A stretch of DNA of 64,000 nucleotides, taken from NCBI RefSeq assembly GCF_010499255.1, contig NZ_JAAGRN010000003.1, positions 186,001 to 250,000 on the forward strand, given 5' to 3'. Source of the stretch: Sheuella amnicola. Its GTDB lineage: Bacteria > Pseudomonadota > Gammaproteobacteria > Burkholderiales > Burkholderiaceae_B. The notes below the pieces were generated by a model. That model made no database searches and had not been told where the DNA came from. It saw only the letters and a list, made by a program, of their open reading frames with translations. Both the position numbers and the translations under genes were made by a program. The number at the start of each line of letters is the position of its first letter. Position 1 is the stretch's first letter. Below are positions 63,978 through 64,000 of this stretch, in pieces.

Positions 63978-64000
63978 TTTATGACCTCAGATAACAAGCG

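Noticed and set aside
1-64000. CRISPR arrays, insertion sequences, prophage or defence genes
   Set aside because: No regularly spaced repeats, transposases, integrases, restriction enzymes or Cas-like proteins were seen on either strand.

Overview
The window comes from a Gram-negative betaproteobacterium, most likely order Burkholderiales and close to the Alcaligenaceae. The grounds are a trimeric Burkholderia/Bordetella-type porin, two Bug-type tricarboxylate-transporter binding proteins, the NuoABCD order, and the tpiA-secG-tRNA-Leu and rpsO-pnp blocks. Base composition looks close to 50% GC by eye. No rRNA, CRISPR array, transposase, integrase or phage gene was seen.

Layout. (1) 1-7180 and 7254-8513, minus strand: nuoD (cut by the window edge), nuoC, nuoB, nuoA; then a porin, a PaaI-type thioesterase (plus strand), an L-asparaginase and an aspartate-type aminotransferase; then tRNA-Leu(GAG), secG and tpiA. 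(2) 8682-13209: tRNA-Ser(UGA), a Bug binding protein, an M20 peptidase, an FMN-dependent alpha-hydroxy-acid dehydrogenase and a PA4872-like oxaloacetate decarboxylase. (3) 13361-16285: a small lipoprotein, then a four-gene operon behind a promoter overlapped by a Fur-box-like sequence: outer-membrane protein, FMN-binding exported protein, ApbE flavinyltransferase and a four-helix membrane protein with paired histidines. (4) 16260-23093: modABC, divergent from moaA-moeA-moaD-moaE-mobA-moaC. (5) 23132-34346: autotransporter, MHS-type transporter, a GGDEF/EAL sensor protein, hemN, a nitronate-monooxygenase-family protein and an IclR regulator.

(6) 34510-42749: an operon of spermidine/putrescine-type ABC transporter genes, a three-subunit opine/amino-acid dehydrogenase of the HcnABC/OoxAB type and an ALDH7 (piperideine-6-carboxylate / aminoadipate-semialdehyde) dehydrogenase. 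It reads as a catabolic unit for a cyclic amino acid or opine, and pipecolate is the best guess. It ends exactly against tRNA-Leu(UAA). (7) 42880-51094: a Rap1a/Tai-like protein, a DUF3300 protein, a beta-lactamase-fold serine hydrolase and a divergent five-gene peptide ABC transporter. (8) 51168-56081: a methyltransferase, glutamate/aspartate transporter genes gltIJKL and a second Bug protein. (9) 56182-61288: an Lrp/AsnC regulator divergent from a solitary AceE-type E1 gene, a PIN-domain protein and a threonine ammonia-lyase; this could be a 2-oxobutyrate disposal route. (10) 61433-63977: pnp and rpsO with their attenuator hairpins.

The strongest candidates for something little described are the Fur-boxed flavinyl electron-transfer operon, the pipecolate/opine-type cluster, and the Lrp / E1 / threonine ammonia-lyase neighbourhood. 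At larger scale, rpsO-pnp and tpiA-secG-tRNA-Leu-nuo, which I recall lying close together in many Burkholderiales, are about 53 kb apart here, with the accessory genes in between.
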